Assembly: GCA_019188255.1 (NCBI GenBank)
Contig: JAETXT010000002.1
Span: 62,001 to 126,000, forward strand
DNA: 64,000 nt
Direction: 5' to 3'
Source of the DNA: Verticillium longisporum
Taxonomy: Eukaryota; Ascomycota; Sordariomycetes; Glomerellales; Plectosphaerellaceae
Part shown: one piece after another, positions 46,776-59,015 of the stretch
How the letters are laid out: each line of letters starts with the position of its first letter
Position numbering within the stretch: the first letter of the stretch is position 1
Notes under the pieces: model-generated
What the model was told of the DNA's origin: nothing
The model's input: only the letters and a program-made list of their open reading frames with translations
Database searches by the model: none
Program-made: the position numbers and the translations under genes

Positions 46776-48006
46776 CTAATTCCGCACGTACGACTCAGGC
46801 TCCAACTTGTCGACGACGCACCGCTGGCCCACGACGGGATTGCACCGCGCGGCCCGGCCGCCCTCGAGCCTGACGGCGTAGTCGACCCCCGAGGGGCTGG
46901 ACATGCCGTACTGCTGAAAGTCGGTGCTCACGATCTGGGCGCCGCTCGCCAGGGCCGCGTCGCGCATGCCCGTGGTGTCGTTGCTGAAGAGGGTCGCGAG
47001 GGGCACGTCGGCGCGCGTGCGGACCCAGTAGTTGAGCTGGACGGCGCGCTGGATCGCGGCCGTGTTGGCGGCGCCCGTGGGGTCGTTGAGCTTGCGGAAG
47101 GCGCAGTCGGCGTCGCCCTCGGCGGCGTTGGTGAAGAGGACGCGGCCTTCGAGGTTGGGGTGGCCGGCCGTGTAGGTGGTGCGTATGGGAGACACGGGCC
47201 CGTTGTCCATGAGGAAGAAGACGCGGCCGCGGGCCGAGTCGAGGTCGGGCCAGCCGCGCTCCAGCACGGCATCCTCGAGCGTCAGGTTGGCGGGGACGCC
47301 GCGGCGCAGGTCGTCGGGCACGATGAGGCGGTCGGCGGGGAAGATGGCGCGGATCTCGGCGTCGAGGCCCGCGAGCAGCTCCTCGTCATTCCAGGGGATG
47401 GCCTTGGCGCCGCCGAGGAGCACGAGCCCCGGGTCGGACTCGTTGAACTCGATCAAGATCGGCAGGGGAATGTGAGCGCGGTGGGCGTCGCTCCAGCCCT
47501 TGACGAGCTCGAGGCAGTGCTTCAGCGTGACGCACGTCGTGTGGACGTCGGCGTCGGCTATGTGGAGCACCTTGGTGCCGCGCTCGCGCCAGCGGTGGTT
47601 TCTGTCGTAGGGGAGGCCCGCCAACTTGCGGATCAGCGGCTTGGCGTAGTGCCCGCCCTCGGGGTCGGCGAAGACGTCGAGCTCGAGGCTGCGGACCGAC
47701 TGGTAGTTGAGCTGAATGTCGAGGGCCGGTTGCGAGTACTTCAAGTCCCGCGAGGCGCCCGGCGTGAACTGCTCGATGATCACCAGCTCCTCGGCCGACG
47801 GCTGCAGGTGGTAGCTGTTGTGGGAGCCCACGCACTGAATCTGGTTCATGCGCGTGGCTGACGACCAGGTGAGGCCGCCTTTGCGCGTCGCGTTGCACGA
47901 GGCCGCCACCAGGGGCACGAGGGCTGCACGCATTCGTCAGTATGGCTGGTCTACATCTTCAGCACAAAAGGGCTCGAGGAGACTCACCGAGGGCGGTGAG
48001 ACGCAT
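46776..48006 (-). CDS. Secreted PLC-like phosphodiesterase (PI-PLC superfamily)
   Basis: Two exons (47988-48006, 46776-47923; intron 47924-47987 GTGAGT...CGTGCAG, branch CTGAC) give 388 residues. The tiny first exon is essential: joined, it makes a signal peptide MRLTALALVPLVAASC, so the protein is probably secreted. The PLC-like TIM-barrel fold is indicated by the N-terminal active-site block CVGSHNSYHLQ, RSLELDVFADP with acidic metal ligands, a second His in VLHIADADVHTTC, PILIEFNESDPG and FFLMDNGPVSP, and C-terminal GAQIVSTDFQQYGM. This pattern fits the Ca2+-dependent PI-PLC-C1-like group often seen in fungal and bacterial secretomes. The actual lipid or glycan substrate is unknown. There is no GPI tail. 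Confidence 0.85.
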
Positions 48007-48697
48007 GTTGGTTATGGTCCAGTGTGAGAGAGCTGTGCCGATGGAAGAAACAATATCAACTACAGAGAAATGTCCGTCCGTCCTTTATGTGTACGTTCAA
48101 GCGACGTTCGACCAACGGAATCTCATTTCCGGGGCACGATCTACACTTTAACAACGTGGTGCGAATGGAACGGCATCGAACTCAACCCACTCGCCTCCCT
48201 TCGGAGTTCGAGATTGAGACATCGACCAATGACGACCGGGCGGGTGTCCATGTGGTCTGGAGCGCGTCAACTGCCGATCAATCAGCTGCCCGTTTGCGCC
48301 CGGAGCGAGGCCCGGGTTTGGCGGGGACCGGGGTTGGCGATAACCGGAGACTGGTCGATCGCGCCTCATGCCCTCGACGGCTGACGAGACGGATGATCAC
48401 AAGGTCGGGTCGCTATCCAGGCGTCACATGGCCCTCCTGACTTTGGTCAACTTGAGACCACTGGACCAAATCCGCGCAAGCCGTGCGAAAGACGGGCTGA
48501 CAGAAACACAATTTCAATTCTGCAAAAAGAACATGGCAAAGCGCCGTGCCTCCGGGTAGCTGTGCTGTGCACCAGCTCGATAACGCCAACGCCTTTTGTC
48601 TCCCCATGTCAACGACCCGGGACCAATCCTAACCTTGGTGACAATCATCCGATCTCCCCAGCCTGCTCCCTTCCCCCTGCCCCCGATGCGGCCCGTG
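48007..48697. other. Promoter of PLC-like gene / 3' flank of bZIP gene
   Basis: No gene or repeat recognised. Confidence 0.5.
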
Positions 48698-51600
48698 TTA
48701 GACAACAGACTGCCAGAAAGCCACATTCACATCCTTGGGCCTGATGCCCGGTGCTCGCCCAAGACACACAGATCGTTGCACGAGTTCTAGGCAAGTGTTA
48801 GCCATTCCATCCGCTTCGGTAAGAGCAGCAAAGAAACACGTACGTTCCACCAGGATTTCAACGTTTATGTTGACTCGTCTCTTGCGCGGCGTTGCCGTCT
48901 TGGTCGGAACCCGCTGCGACAGATCATACAGCATTGGATCCACGGGTTCCGTCCCATCCATGAGGTGCGTTGGCAGCGGCGCCGCGAGCAGGGCCGCGAT
49001 TTCCTCTTCTCCCGTGACGGTAGGGCCTGACCAGGTATCCGAAATGGTGGCCGGTGTAGGGGCCAGGCTCGACCCAACGGTACCAGCGTCGCCCGAGAGC
49101 CAGGCCGTCGACTTGTCGACAGCAGTCGGATCCGGAGGGGCCTGAGGCGGGGCGCCGAGCGTCGAATCACCAATGTCAGCCGAGACAAAGTCGGCAGCCG
49201 GGGGAATGACGATGCCTCGTTGTTGCAGGTACCACTCGACTTCGTCGCAGTCGAAAAAGTCGCCTTCAAAGCCGGGCGACGAGATGCGAAGTCGGTGGTC
49301 AACACGCAGGTCTCTCGTCTCCTCGACGGCCGGGCTCCACGGTCCGGGGCCGAAGTTCGAGTCCCTCGCGATTTTGCTGCGATTCGGTTCATCAGTTCCC
49401 TCGTTTCCCACCGGTGGTCGCGGCCGTGTCGGGCCCCGGCTGCCCTGTTCCAGGTCTGCGCCATTCTCTTTCATGTCTGTCTCGAGCGAAACACTGTCTA
49501 ACTCGTTCAGATCTTGAAAAAACGTGCCCGCGCCGCCGAGATGTAAGAAGGGATGACGCCAATTGCTGAGCGTTTCGCGTTGGTTCACACTGAGGCAGTT
49601 AGCAAGGCGCTCAATGATGCGTTCCCGGCTCTCGAAGAGCAGGCAGAAGCCGAAGACGCCGGCGACTGTCTCCGGCGGCGGGTCAGGCATGGAAAACAGG
49701 CGCACTGCCTGCTCTACCGCCCTGCGCTGCAGCCGCCGACCAAAGGTGCGTTCTTGATAGGAGAGCGACGGCGGAGACGACAGCGCGGGCACGCCGCCGG
49801 GGACAGCGTCAGATGGCCGGATACGCCCGAATTTGGCGTTGGGAAGAGAAGGGTGGTGGAGGCGGCGAGGGTCTCGGCCGGCGGCGAGGAAGACGTACCG
49901 AAAGGGAAGCTTGCATTATGCACGGTAGGTTGTGTGACGATTTCGTATGCGGGCGCCGATGATGATGATGCCTTGAGGGTGTTGTGCCTCCAGACGGACA
50001 CGTCCGATTCCGCCGGCTCGTCGAATGACGCCTCTGGCTCGTGATGCACAATGAGGCCGGCCATGAGGATGGGCTGGCCAGCGTTTGTGTGCTCATGGGC
50101 GGCGGCCACGTCGGGCGAGCCAGAGACATTCCGTCGCTTCTCGGACCCGCTGCCGGGGCTGCCCGTGTTTCCCTCCTCAGAATCGTGTCCAGGCCCCGCC
50201 GGCGGCTGCTTGTCTTCGCTTGAGCTGCGCGCGATGGCCAGAAACGTTTCCGTCGTGGCCTGCAGCTGGCGCCCGAATTCGGGCAGGGACCCGAGCAGCC
50301 CGTCCGCCACGGCGTAGTCGTAGAGACGCATGAATGCATTGCTCATCTGCTCGTTGTTCTGTTTCAGTTCCTCGACCTGTTTCTCGAGCGTCTGAATAGC
50401 CGTCTCTTTTCGGTTTCGATAGGCCCTCTGGGCGAGTCGGATCTGCGTGCGGCGGCGCTGGGCACCTGTCAGTAAGGTAGCTGAGTCGAGAGGGAGGAAG
50501 GAGGGGCGGCAGCGTCGGTGAGGCCGCAAAAGTGGCGTCACTGTGGCGGCCAAGGGATGGATTGCCGTCCATACTCACATCTTGGGCGGTCTGGTCATCC
50601 GTGTCGAGCTTGGGTCTGCCTCTCTTCTTCTTGTCCGGCATATCGCCGTCGTCGAGAGCATCAACCGCTTGCGCCATGGACCTCTTGGTGCCGTGGCGCG
50701 ACACACGATGAGATCGCGTGCGGCCTTCGTCGGCGCCGGGCGTGGAAGGCGTTGGTGTCGGTCGAGGGGGCAGGCTGCGAGGGGCTCGGAAGGAGGATGC
50801 ACTGCCGTCATGATACGACTCAGCATTCAATATGGAGAGCTCGGGATGCATGGAAAGCACCGTCTGCCCGTCGGGCAATTGAATAAAGGGCCAATTCAGC
50901 GGGCGCTGCTGCTGGTGCGGGTGGTGATACGGGCGGTGATAAAAGGTCGGGTCGTCGGTGGTGTGTGGATCGTGGTTGGGATCGTAAAAGTCGGACGGCG
51001 CTGTGTAATGATGCAGCTGCGGCACAGCGCTGGGCTCGTCGCTCGTCGGGAACCAGGCGATGGTGGTCGTCTGCAGTTCAGAGGCGTGAAGCAGTCGCGG
51101 ATCATGAGGGTGGCAGAGGGTCGAGCCAGACGAGGATGGCGGCGACGAGACGAGACCAGGAGCGGCGGCGGCAGCGGCAGCGGTGGGATCGACCAGAGGC
51201 GGGTGAGCGACAAAGTAGACGGGCTGCTGAGGGTGCGGACCAGGCTGCTGGCTGTGATGCAGGGGAGGCTGCGGAAGAGGCGGTTGTTGGTGAGGGTGAT
51301 GGCGATGAGGGTGGTGAGGGTGGTGGTGATGCGGCTGAGGTGGCCCGATTGGCTGATGGTACTCAGGGAGAAAGGCCCCCGGGGTGAGTGTCTGGGCCTG
51401 GGCCTCGAGATGGCGGCGGCGGTGGTGGTGCTGGTCGGATTGCTGTTGTTGCTCGTACTCGAGAAGACGATGCGAATCATGTGAGTGCAATTGTTGGGGT
51501 TGTTGGGGCCCTTGCGGGTCTCCGCGTCGTTCCTGGCCTTTTGGGTCCAGCGCTGGCGACGCTAGCGACCCAGCGGCGGTCGGGGGCTGCTGAAGGTGCT

Positions 51601-52273
51601 GTTGCTGATGGTGCTGGTGGTGCTGCTGCTGATGGATCAGGCGCTGGTGCTGCTGCTGCTGCTGGATCAGGCGCTGGTGCTGTAGCTGCTGGCGCTGGTG
51701 CTGTAGCTGCTGTAGCTGGTGCTGTCGGCTCAACTGCCGCTGCCGAGGTCTTTGCGGTACGGCAGCCGCTGCTGCTGCTGCTGCTGACAACTCCTGGCCT
51801 GATGAGGCTGGGGCCTGTAGGGCCTGGGCCTGCTGAGGCTCTAGCTCGAGGCCTAGATCCTCATAATGGCCGTGAGTGTGGGCCCCCGCGTGGCCCCTCT
51901 GGCGTCGGTCATCTCCTTCATCCACACCACCAAGCTGCTGCCGCTGCTGCTGCTGATGTTCGAGGTGCAGCTGTGGCGGCGGCGGCGGCGGCTGAGAGTA
52001 AAAGCTCCCAGAGCGTGGGAGCACGGCACGGGTTGTATAAGTAGGTCCTGGACCCGACCACGTCGTTGTGACTGTGGCAGCGTGGAGACCGACGGCGACC
52101 GAGCGGCTGTCCACTCTGTTGTCATCGACGTCGTCGCCGTCTTCCTCGTCATCTGTCTTTGGGTGACCAGGACCCAGGCGACGACCCGAGCCTGAGCCTG
52201 GGCCTGGGCCTGGGTCCAAGTCAGGGTCCGGGTCTGGGGGCGGGCGCCCGCGTCGGGACTGCCGATTACTCAT
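48698..52273 (-). CDS. Long bZIP transcription factor with Gln/His-rich N-terminus, one frameshift
   Basis: Exons 50579-52273, 48844-50457 and 48698-48786; introns 50458-50578 (GTGAGT...GCCCAG) and 48787-48843 (GTACGT...GCCTAG, branch CTAAC). The first 565 residues are dominated by Gln, His and Pro runs. The DNA-binding segment spans the first splice: KKKRGRPKLDTDDQTAQD then RRRTQIRLAQRAYRNRKE, followed by a leucine-zipper heptad (LEKQVEELKQNNEQM). A conserved downstream fungal block includes LYDYAVADGLLGSLPEF, SYQERTFGRRLQRRAVE, HLGGAGTFF and the C-terminal SVCLGRAPGIRPKDVNVAFW. Between LFPTPN and SYQERTF the frame changes with no AG that could end an intron before SYQ. One missing base at the C run opposite 49799-49802 explains it. 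Repaired length is about 1132 residues. An extended start at 52408 is possible. Confidence 0.87.
51590..51800. repeat. CTG/CAG trinucleotide-rich tract encoding poly-Gln in the bZIP factor
   Basis: Dense GCTG/CTGCTG repeats on the plus strand encode interrupted Gln runs (HQQQQ-type) on the minus strand. The tract is impure, so it is more likely a low-complexity transactivation region than an actively expanding array. Confidence 0.75.
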
Positions 52274-55200
52274 CGGACGAATTGGTGCCCGAAGGCGAAA
52301 GAAAGGCGGCAAGGCGCCTCGGTGATCTGTGCTGTGCAGTACTGACCGACTGACTGCCTCAGCTCCCGTGGAGCACGGTAAAAGGTCAGGCACAGCACGA
52401 CGGGGCAATGTAGGGGCCCGTGGCTCCTTGTGGTAAGGTCGCTCAGGTCCGATCTGTGGACGTCAGTCTGCTAGCGCGTCTCATCGAGTCAAGACGAAGG
52501 GGACCCTTTGGGGGGCGGGGGTGGAAGGCGGTGTAAATGGCAATTGAGTATGAATTTGACGAGAATGACTGATATCAGGATGTCTGTTTCCCCCGAGTGT
52601 GATGATTGCTCACCCAGCATCTGAAATCCACCACCACGCTTCCAGAAACAAGTGAAACAGGACCTGACTTGAAGGGGCGGGGAGGGCAAAAACGTGAGAT
52701 GTCAAGAGGGAAAACAATTCCCCCTGTGAAGCAGAGTCGGTGAATAGACGGGTGAGGTGTGGAGGGCAAATAGTGATAAGGGGGGAAAAGGTAGGTGGAT
52801 TCCAGGAGAACAATTGATGAGAAAGGAAAGAGAGCTCACCTCGTCAGGGAAAGAAAGAAAGCCCTACACAACCGCAGGAACAACGAGGAGGTGTCAAATA
52901 TCCAACCATACCCGCGTGCAGCTGGGCGAAGCAAGAAGAAGGCCGACCTTTTGAACCCACACAACCAACACCGAACGCTTGGGTCCATACGGAGGTGACA
53001 CGCACCTTGCCATATGTAGTCCCCCAATCATCATCTAGAGAGAGCAGGGCAGGGAGGGGGAGCCCGGCCTCGACGGACCAAGGAGGCAAAACCCATGAGG
53101 AGATCGCACCGTCATTTGGTGTACTGCCCGTCAGAGCTTGGGCCATGGGTCATGGCGGGGTTGAGGAAACCGTTCGGGATTGAAAATATGATGAAAGGTT
53201 GAGGGCAGAAACAAGGCGAGATTGGCTTGATCCAATCTCTTCCAGAATGGCCTCTGTCGGCCAAGCTTGCTTGCATGTGCGACGTAGGCGGAGGGCGGCG
53301 GAAATGGGGATCCCCGACTCGGTAAGCAATCCAGGGGTTTTGTGGCAGCAAAAGATGGTGGTGGAACGGGATCCTGGGACTGGAACATGAATCCGAAGAA
53401 TCTCGGCCTCATGGCTTTGAACCAGCTAGCCGGCCAGCTGGGACGGACGGACATGGGGGGTGTAGAATGAGGATGTGTCTGGCCAGCTGCCAATAAGGTG
53501 CGCCTCAACTGTCTCTGATATCCGCGGATGAGGACCCAGTTGGTCCAGCAGGCCCCCCAAAAAAGGAGGGTTGTCTCGATAACGCCTCGTGCGGAGGGGA
53601 CCGCAACGAGACACCTCAGGGTTCTGTCATCAGAGACGGGGTCTTGTTGCCTTCTCTCGCCGTCCGCGCAGAGGGTAAGGTGAGATGAACGTAGGACCAG
53701 CGTGACGAAACTTACAGAATGCAGGTCTACCCCCCTTCAGGGTCTTCATGCTCTCGTGTCGTGGAACTGTTCTGCCGCGTGGGAAACCGTCCAGTCGGTC
53801 GAGGCGTCGAAGCACCGCGGCGAATTTCTCGCCTCACTTTGCATCTCTTCGACGTGACGGCTCACGAGCGCCGTGGGCAGGTAGAGTCTGCTTCGCTTCG
53901 GGTGGTTGCGGCGGTGTCCTGCGAAGCCATCGCTCTGCGTAGAGTAAAGATCACCGCTCTCAGTCGAACCATTTCTCTAGGTAAAACCTCCGCGACACGA
54001 GGGGTGGTGATCAGGAACACAGACAAAGAAAAAAAACGTGCTTCTTGCTCGAAGAGCGAGGGTGACTAGGATGCCAGGCCGAGCAGAGCGACAGAGGTCC
54101 AGGAAACGTGCCAGTACAGTGGCGTCCGCATATAGATTGATTGGTCGACGTATGCCTGCCTCACAGCCTCAGATTTCGAGCAGCTCAGGGTGTCACTCAG
54201 ATCGATCACTTGCTCGGGCCGCTTAGTAGGCCCGCCCATCCATCTGGGTTGCCGTCATGACCCCCAAGTCCCACGTTCCCGGTCGTGAGGACCCTTGGCG
54301 TTTTGGTCGACTCGGAGCCGTAAGGGTCATCGTAGCGGCCGGCTCGTGTTCCCCGGGGCAAGTGTGGTGTGGTAGGGCGGACTGACGAAGGAGGGAAAAA
54401 AGGGACTTTGTGCCTGTGGGCCTTCCACTGTAACCCCTCGTCCAACGAGGACCCTCCCCCAGCTTGGTGTGCGACGGCCGTCATCATGATCACTTCTCAG
54501 TTTGGAGAGCCGCGTTGACAGGGTCATCGCGACTCGAAGCCACCTGAAGAGGGCAGTGAGAATGCGAGAGAAGCAAAACACGAGGACCGAAAGAGTGGAG
54601 ATGACATGGTCCTCGATGTCGCGTTCTGGGCGTCTCCGATCTGCTCGTCGTCCGACGTCAGGGAGATCATGGATTCTGTTTGGCTGAGGGGCAGGGGCCA
54701 GACTCAGCCCTGCCCTGCCTGACCTGGAACTCGTGGGAATGGCGCCAACTGACGACCAACCCCCTTGGGCCCTTGGGGCGGGTCGTGTCCACCTCGCCCC
54801 GTGGCGGAAGGGATCTGATAACGTCGGTGGTTGCTTGCATGATGTGGGTGGCCTGGTCTCGTTCCGCGCGAGCAAGTGGGATTCGGATACGCTCGCAGGG
54901 CTTCGTCAGACTTTTTCGTTGGGAGAATAAGGATGGATTGATGGTGGGCGAGGCCAGCGAGGAGTTGCCGAGTTGCACGATGACCTCAGAGAAGGCTGGC
55001 AGGCGTGGTAGGTAGAAAGGTGCCCCCGGGAAACGGTCAACCGTCCAAGGGTTCACTGCGAAATGCGGAGTTTTAGCGGCTTTTAGCGGCCGTTCCACGT
55101 ACCCACCCAGCGCTAAGAGAAAAACGGCGCCGCCCACAGGTGCCTTGGTCCGCCTGTTCGTCCGTCCGTCCGCCTGTTGGTTCCCGTCCCGTTAGCGGCT

Positions 55201-56163
55201 GCGTCACCGTTGTGGCTCGCGAGCTTCATCCATGTGGTTGGTGGTGGTGGTGCCCCTGGCTGAATCACTCGTCTGTTGACCTCGGGAGCTCCCCCCATTG
55301 CGCTGTTTCGTCTTGAAAGCAACGTATGGGGGAGATACAACGAGATGAGACGAGCATCGTGCTGCGAGTCGCACGACATTTGGCATCTGACATGCCAACG
55401 TTCCAAGCCGTCTGCACAGGCCGCTTTCCGAGGGTGAGGCTGTCAGTGACGATCCCTCATGTCCCCTCCCCTCCTCGGCCACATTTCTACCTCATCACCG
55501 CCCTCTCTCTGACGGATGGCCTTCCTGCGACCAGCGTCTGAAGGATGAGTGCATCCCTCACAAACAGGTCCCGTCACAGCATGCGCCTCCCGCAACATGT
55601 CGCGAGCCCCAGCGGTCGCCACATCGACTACAGGGCCGCATCCTGCCTGCCGCTCGCCCGCCCACGCGCGGCCCGAGAATTGGGGTCCTGGGACGACAGC
55701 ACGAGGCTGACAAGCGCCGGCTGTGACGAGTAGCACACGACACGGCGCTATGGTGGCGGCGATGAAGCTATCGTCAGTGATCGACGAGGCGTGGCCAAAT
55801 ACGGACTGGTCTCGGCCATCTTCACATGGTGCCAATCACAGGGGGGGGCTTCCGACAGAATTCGGAGACCAAAAAAAAGATCTGCTTCGGTGCATTGTGC
55901 ATGTAAAAATAAAAAGAGGGAGCCGATCATCTCAAGACTCGAACCATCATCGGGTGGTGGTCCCTATCCAAAAAAGATCGTCATCACAGGTTGAGGTTAT
56001 TCCCATGGACTGGCGTCTCCTTTTCAGCTCACATACTCCCAGCCTGGGCAGTCCATTTAGTTAGTTAGGTAGTATATCCGTCATCACGCAACGCCACCGG
56101 GGTATCATCTCCTCACACGAGGCCATCCTCGCTAAATGCTTCCTTCACCGCATAGCCTTCGAG
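52274..56163. other. 3.9 kb gene-free region upstream of bZIP gene
   Basis: The largest gap in the window. All ORFs are short, overlapping and unlike proteins. Purine- and pyrimidine-rich patches near 52.7-53.1 kb suggest a long 5' leader of the bZIP gene, possibly with leader introns, but I cannot place splice sites. No transposon, tRNA or tandem array was recognised. Confidence 0.5.
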
Positions 56164-57239
56164 CTACCACTGCACAATCAGTGGCTTCGTCTTTTCTTTT
56201 CCAGACGCAGCGTTCGTCTGTCCGCTGGGGGGTACCGACGTCCGCTTCGGTGTCGTAGTCGCGGCAGCTGGCAGCTCCCTCACCCACCGCCCATCAGGTC
56301 CCTCCACCAGCCCAGCCTCGAGTCTCGCCATCCTCCTCTCATCTTCTACGATCTTCACATACGCCTCCGTCTTCGCGATCCAGTCTAGTCGTTCGTTTTG
56401 CAGGCTCCGTCCTAGCGCTTGCCACCCCGTCCGCACCGCTGCCGCAAACGTCTCGCCGTCCCCCTCTCGCTCCCGCCCTCGTCCCTCCTCGCGCTGCAGA
56501 CCCTCGACGAGCCTCTCCCAATTGTCTTCGTCCTTGGCCGCCGGCGTGTCGACCTCGCGCAACTCGATCGCTTGCGTCACGCGTGCCTGTCGTCGCTGGC
56601 CCTGACGTCGGAGCGCGCACTCGAGCCGCACGGGCTGCGGTTTCTTGGTCCGGAGAAAGGGCACGCCCTGCGAAGTCACAAAGACGACCGGTATGCGACG
56701 ACGGCCTCGCAGCTGAGATGAGGGGGCCGGCCGGAGGGTGGATGTGTAGGAGACGGAGCCGTCGGGGTCTCGGTGCCGCGTGAGGAGCGGCGGCGGCTTG
56801 GAACGGAACTGGGGCTTGTCGAGCTGCAGCGGTTTCGGTTTGTAGTTTGCGCGGGACGTGGCCGACTCGAGTCGCTTTCGTTTGGCATGGGCGAGGACTT
56901 CGGCATGGGCTGTGGAAGATGTTGTTTGGGCTTGTTGAAAGAGGGACAGGAACTGGAGTTTTTTTTGCACTTTAGCGAGGAGAACTGTCTTCCATACACA
57001 TGGGAGCCCACCTTGTAACCGGCAGTCAGTGCTGCAAACACAACCCGCGGCCCCGTGTCGCCCTTGTTTCTCCTGAATTGTTTCCTGATCATGTGCTGGA
57101 TGGGGTGGGCGCTCTGATCGGCGAGGATGTCGGCTGGAAGAGGGATGCGGCGGCCTTCGCGAACGAGGGCGCGGTAGAGGGCGAGACAGGCATGCCGGTG
57201 ACGCGAATCGCGTGCGGGCACGAATTGCAAGGGGGGCAT
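56164..57239 (-). CDS. LYR-motif family mitochondrial protein (Cup1-like N-terminal domain)
   Basis: Two exons (57012-57239 and 56164-56952) joined by a 59-bp intron (56953-57011, GTGGGC...CTCCAG) give 338 residues. The N-terminus has the LYR-type signature ACLALYRALVREGRRIPLP, with L-Y-R in place, then IQHMIRKQFRRNKGDTGPRV. LYR proteins are small matrix factors that bind acyl carrier protein and help assemble respiratory complexes or Fe-S enzymes. The C-terminal extension (FLSLFQQAQ, RRIPVVFVTSQGVPFLRTKKPQP, NERLDWIAKTEAYVKIVEDER) is typical of a longer fungal group that I associate with Cup1-like proteins, from memory. The splice choice is supported by phase; an in-frame alternative donor is not available. 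The specific client is unknown. Confidence 0.68.
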
Positions 57240-57659
57240 TTGTCAGAGAAGTCACCAGAAGGGCACTGACGTCGTTCTCGATGTGTTGATTTGCGATGTG
57301 TAGGTTGAGAGTTGGAGTGATTGAAGGGGCCTAACGTTGACTGCGAAATAGCAAGCTCACTTCGTGGCTGGTGGAGTCAAAGCGGAAGCTGTTCCGCTAC
57401 TCCCGTGGCCGACATTCTACAACCTCATTCTTTCTGACCTGCGACGATAAACTTGACCACACAAGAGATAGGATATGCATAACAAGTTGTCTATTCGATT
57501 GCCTGATAATTGAGCCGAATTGTAAATTCGAGAGATCAAGTAGAGAAAGACAAGCGAATACCGGTGTAGGTCTGCAAAACCAACAGTACACACCACCCGT
57601 CTACATCCATCACACATTCGCAACACTGCCAATAATCGTCTTCAAACACCAGATTGACC
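57240..57659. other. Short intergenic segment
   Basis: Promoter of the LYR gene and 3' flank of the fasciclin gene. Nothing recognised. Confidence 0.5.
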
Positions 57660-59015
57660 CTACAGCATGACGGCAAACACGCCAGCCACAGCGCCCACGG
57701 CCAAAGCGCCCACGGCACCACGTCCCGCCGCACCGGCAGTCGGAACCGTCTCAGGCGCCCCCGACGTGGCCTCGCCCTCAGGAGTCGGCGTAGCGACGGC
57801 AGCCATGGTGCTGAGCAAAGCCGGAGTCGTGTAGGTGGCGAGATCGTTTCCGAACGAGACGCTCGAGAAGGGCAGCTTAGACACGGGGCTGGCGTTGGGG
57901 AAGGCGACGCGGTCCGCGGCGGGGGCCGACGGGGTGAGCGTGTTCCTGTCAAACACTTCCAGGTTCAGGACGCTAGCAACGGTTAGCATATGAGCTTCTT
58001 GAATCGCATCCAAACTCTCACCTGTCGATGATGTGGGCAACACCGTTGAAGAGGATCACGTTGGGAAGAAGGATCTTGGCGCCGTTGACCCAGGCTGTTC
58101 CGTCTGGCAGCACGGTGAAAGTGAGGTCGATACCTTGAGCTGAAGGAACGGTGACGTTCCCGAGGGCCGTGGAAAAGATGACGTTGTTCTCGATCATGTG
58201 ATGGCTCAGAACCGCCTGCAACGTCTCTTGATCGGCATCCTGCAGAACAGACCCAATGGCCTCAAATGCAGCATCGTTGGGCACGAAGATGGTAAAATCA
58301 GAGATGTTGACTGCCGGAGAGTCGGCTTCAGTCTCGCCAAAGGCCAGGCCGAGTTGAGCCGCCTCGACGGCGGCGTTCATGGCGAGGAGCTTAGCACGGG
58401 CGGTGAAGAGCTGAAAGGGAGCTCCAAAACTCAGCACCGTGTCAATCTTGTGGATGATGATGCCATCGCCGAGCTTGATGTCCTGTGAGGGCAATCAGTT
58501 ATTTGTTTCTGCTTAGTACGAAACGGTAAACTTACCGCTTCGGTAACAGTGGAGATGGTCTCTTCTCCCGACAGCACACAGACGTCGGCGCCGTTCTTCA
58601 CGAGGCCGTTGTACTGGCCGCCGGTAAAGTTAGAGAACGGCTGCTGGTAGTTGACATATGAGCTGTCGAGCAAAGTCTGGGCAAAGGTCGGAAGATCAGT
58701 GACGACCTCGGCCGGATAGAGACCCTTGAAGACATGGTTGGCGAGCAGGGCGCCAATGGCGATGGTGTCGTTCTTGTAGGCAATGGCTTCACCCTCGGGA
58801 ATCTCAATAGGGACGTTGTCGAAAGCCGTGTTTGTAGGGGCAAAAATGGTGATGTTCGAGGACGATGCGAGCGTCTCAGCCAGACCATCAACGAGACCGA
58901 CCAGCTCCAGCAACGTGCTGAGATCGTCCTGCGACTGGAGCAGTCCGGCGAGATCGCCCTGGGCCAGGGCGAGACCAGAAAGAAGGGAGATGGGAAGCAA
59001 GGTCGACAGATGCAT
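57660..59015 (-). CDS. Two-domain fasciclin (FAS1) GPI-anchored cell-surface protein
   Basis: Three exons (58536-59015, 58022-58482, 57660-57972; introns 58483-58535 GTAAGT...CTCACAG and 57973-58021 GTGAGA...TTGCTAG) give 417 residues. A signal peptide (MHLSTLLPISLLSGLALAQG) is followed by two FAS1 domains. Domain 1 has ITIFAPTNTAFDNVP and later LLANHVFKG; domain 2 has FTIFVPNDAAFEAIG, VLSHHMIENN and the closing NGVAHIIDSVLNL. The C-terminus is a small-residue region and hydrophobic tail (AVGALAVGAVAGVFAVML) for GPI attachment. Fasciclin proteins mediate adhesion at the cell wall. The frame is open upstream through six 15-bp repeats to 59153, but the signal peptide fixes Met 59015. Confidence 0.92.

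Noticed and set aside
47160..47861. 233-codon ORF antisense to the PLC-like gene
   Set aside because: Mirror of a strongly conserved exon with high third-position GC; composition is typical of shadow frames.
50543..52044. Long plus-strand ORFs opposite the bZIP gene
   Set aside because: They arise from CAG/CTG repeat and GC-rich complement and carry no recognisable domain.
54327..54875. 182-codon minus-strand ORF
   Set aside because: Low-complexity, Arg/Pro/Ser-rich translation without domain, splice context or start context.
55900..55990. tRNA-like GGTTCGAGTC sequence on the minus strand
   Set aside because: The T-arm stem does not pair and no acceptor or anticodon arm could be built around it.
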